Positions 62,651 through 64,000 of a stretch of 64,000 nt of DNA are shown here, piece after piece. The stretch is taken from assembly GCA_934691725.1 (NCBI GenBank), contig CAKUTF010000008.1:1-64000 (forward strand), given 5' to 3'. Each line of letters opens with the position of its first letter. Positions within the stretch are counted from its first letter, which is position 1. A model generated the notes under the pieces. The model was not told the origin of the DNA and did no database searches. It saw only the letters and a list, made by a program, of their open reading frames with translations. The stretch is from an uncultured Fibrobacter sp. Lineage in GTDB: Bacteria; Fibrobacterota; Fibrobacteria; Fibrobacterales; Fibrobacteraceae. The translations under genes and the position numbers were made by a program.

Positions 62651-63117
62651 TTGTACGCAATCTCGATGACGGAATATTCCACGACGCCGCGGGGAATGGT
62701 GATAGGAACGGTATCGCCCTTCTTTTTCCCGATGAGAGCCGTCCCCACGGGAGAGTTTACGCTGATGCGGCCTTGGAGCGGATCGATTTCCTCGACACCG
62801 ACGAGCGTGTAGATTCTCGTCTTCTTCGTCTTGGAATCCTCGAGGGTGACTGTCGCGCCAAAACGGATGGAACCGTCGGCGGGAGCTTCGGTGCTTACGA
62901 CTCTGGCATGGTCGAGAATCTTGTCGAGGGCGCGGAGCCTCCGGTCAATTTCCCGCAGACGCATCTTGCCGTAAGTGTAGGCGGCGTTTTCGGAGCGGTC
63001 TCCTTCGGCGGCAGCGGCGCCGACCTGGCGCTGCATTTCGGGACGTTCGACAAACTTGAGGCGCTTCCATTCCTCCATCAGCCTGTCGAATCCTTCTTGT
63101 GAAATCGGATTAGGCAT
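62647..63117 (-). CDS. Transcription elongation factor of the GreA/GreB family
   Basis: Rescues backtracked RNA polymerase by stimulating transcript cleavage. The 156-residue protein has the N-terminal coiled-coil finger (PNPISQEGFDRLMEEWKRLKFVERPEMQRQVGAAAAEGDRSENAAYTYGKMRLREIDRRLRALDKIL; the acidic tip in GDRSENAAY) and the C-terminal FKBP-like domain (FGATVTLEDSKTKKTRIYTLVG, PLQGRISVNSPVGTALIGKKKGD). GDRSENAAYTYGK is GreB-like. ATG 63117 is chosen because a promoter-like TATATTGGG ends a few bp upstream; longer in-frame extension is unlikely. Confidence 0.88.
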   Translation of the reverse strand: MPNPISQEGFDRLMEEWKRLKFVERPEMQRQVGAAAAEGDRSENAAYTYGKMRLREIDRRLRALDKILDHARVVSTEAPADGSIRFGATVTLEDSKTKKTRIYTLVGVEEIDPLQGRISVNSPVGTALIGKKKGDTVPITIPRGVVEYSVIEIAYK

Positions 63118-63129
63118 AATGCCCAATAT

Positions 63130-63139
63130 AGAAATTTCT
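63130..63139. promoter_or_regulatory. Palindrome AGAAATTTCT between divergent gre and ABC genes
   Basis: A perfect 10-bp palindrome centred in the 34-bp divergent gap, overlapping the gre promoter region. It may be a shared operator or only a chance A+T palindrome. Confidence 0.3.
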
Positions 63140-63151
63140 AACTTGGCTTTC

Positions 63152-63982
63152 ATGGATTTTCTCTTCGAGTTCACCGACCTTTCTTTCTCCTATCCCGGAG
63201 CCTCGGCAAGGGCGTTGGACCATGTAAACCTTTCGGTAAAAGCGGGGGAGACCTTTGCGCTTCTAGGCCCGAACGGTGCGGGAAAGACCACTCTCCTCAG
63301 AATCCTTTGCGGAAGGCTCGCAACGGATTCCGGCGGGCTTTGGGTTGCGGAGAAATTTCGACGGGGAAATTCGCTGGACCTTTCTCGCTGCGGCATTCTG
63401 CTCGAAAGCCCGGGCGTCTATCCCAGACTTTCTATCGAAGAATACCTCCGCTTCTTTGCGGAATTTTACACGACAACAAATGTCACGGAACGAATTTCCG
63501 AATTGGCGAAAAAGCTGGAACTTCCGAGCCTTTCTTCCCGGATGGGGGAGCTTTCCCACGGCACGCGCCAAAAGGTGCAGATTGCGCGAGCGCTTTTGCA
63601 CAGGCCCGGTCTCTTGCTTCTCGACGAGCCTGTCGCAAACCTCGACCCGTGCGCCAGGGAGGCCGTCTGGGATTTGCTCGAAAACTGGAAACGGGAATGC
63701 GGCGGAACGCTTGTCGTGTGTTCGCACATCCTGTCCGAGATGGAACGGATTGCGACCTCTTTTGCCATCCTTTACCGGGGAAAAGTTCTGCGCAGGGATT
63801 CCGTTGAAAATTTACAGACAAACGAATTTACGGTAAACGTGCGGCTTCCCCGGGATGTTTCGCCCGAGTCTTTGAAATACGGTTTTCCGCAAGCGGCAAA
63901 AGTTCTTTCCGTCGAACCGAAAAGGCTCTCGCTCGAATCGGTCTATCGCGAAGCGGTCCGGGAATTTTCGGAGGAAGCATGA
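63152..63982 (+). CDS. ABC transporter ATP-binding protein
   Basis: A 276-residue ATPase of an ABC exporter: Walker A LLGPNGAGKTTLL (about 37-49), a Q-loop-like region near LLESPGVYPRLSIEEYLRFFAEFY, signature motif LSHGTRQKVQIARALLHRPGLLLLDEPVANLDP (Walker B LLLLDEP) and switch His in VVCSHILSEME. The C-terminal part is short. ATG 63152 is chosen because the ABC domain begins right there. Its stop overlaps the next start (ATGA), where the permease gene is expected. Substrate cannot be read. Confidence 0.9.
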   Translation: MDFLFEFTDLSFSYPGASARALDHVNLSVKAGETFALLGPNGAGKTTLLRILCGRLATDSGGLWVAEKFRRGNSLDLSRCGILLESPGVYPRLSIEEYLRFFAEFYTTTNVTERISELAKKLELPSLSSRMGELSHGTRQKVQIARALLHRPGLLLLDEPVANLDPCAREAVWDLLENWKRECGGTLVVCSHILSEMERIATSFAILYRGKVLRRDSVENLQTNEFTVNVRLPRDVSPESLKYGFPQAAKVLSVEPKRLSLESVYREAVREFSEEA

Positions 63983-64000
63983 AAAGAATCGTCTTTCACG
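63979..64000 (+). CDS. Start of the next gene (cut by the window edge), likely the ABC permease
   Basis: Only MKRIVFH is visible. The overlap with the ATPase stop and the lysine-rich start fit a membrane permease of the same transporter. This is inferred from position only. Confidence 0.4.

Overview
The window looks like chromosomal DNA of a Fibrobacter-type gut or rumen bacterium. The clues are poly-serine linkers between secreted domains, a C-terminal 'Fibrobacter major paralogous' domain on a lipoprotein, recurring C-terminal domains of the type used as sorting signals by gliding-type (type IX-like) secretion, an extracellular pectin (rhamnogalacturonan) degradation cluster, and promoter boxes of the Bacteroidetes/Fibrobacter kind (TAnnTTTG). 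I saw no rRNA, tRNA, CRISPR array or transposase gene.

Layout. 0.2-3.1 kb: large secreted metallopeptidase-like protein (minus). 4-6.6 kb: dusA, then a minus-strand ECF sigma / membrane regulator / Spy-like operon. 6.7-9.5 kb: B12-dependent methionine synthase without its reactivation domain. 10-19.2 kb: envelope genes (Wza-like export lipoprotein, two very small genes, MltD-like transglycosylase, an AsmA/TamB-like plus TamA-like pair, small membrane proteins, an M15-like peptidase). 19.8-24.9 kb: ybaK, sirtuin, M20 peptidase, pyrD, a beta-barrel-like protein and a PDZ-thioredoxin fusion. 24.9-34.4 kb: a defence island made of a structured RNA leader, a UvrD-type helicase with a Cas4/AddB-like iron-sulphur nuclease end, type III Mod, an AbiEi/AbiEii toxin-antitoxin pair and type III Res. 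35.3-39.4 kb: trpBA behind a complete Trp attenuator (leader peptide with Trp-Trp), divergent from mnmG. 39.7-47.7 kb: LamG-type lipoprotein, rhamnogalacturonan lyase and two CE12 esterases. 48.4-56 kb: glyA, BY-kinase/Wzc with a G10 tract in its tail, endonuclease I, mfd. 56.3-64 kb: orphan HsdR-N-like nuclease, alr, collagen-like/FISUMP lipoprotein, leuB, two small membrane proteins, tatD, greA/greB-like gene, ABC ATPase and the first codons of its likely permease.

The most unusual non-coding feature is a family of patchwork intergenic repeats filling almost every long gap (1-180, 3.23-4.03, 9.5-9.95, 19.2-19.76, 39.42-39.66, 47.72-48.3, 56.0-56.33 and 58.08-58.56 kb). They share a small vocabulary of words and a 27-28 bp hairpin element. 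They form long-range near-identical copies, supply stop codons or eroded C-termini to adjacent genes, and have entered the mod coding sequence in frame.

The best candidates for something new are the leader-controlled helicase-Mod-AbiE-Res island, the mosaic Mod (foreign A+T-rich specificity segment plus repeat-derived insertion), the Trp attenuator on trpBA, the G10 tract in the BY-kinase tail, and the repeat family itself. All assignments come from reading motifs; no database search was run.
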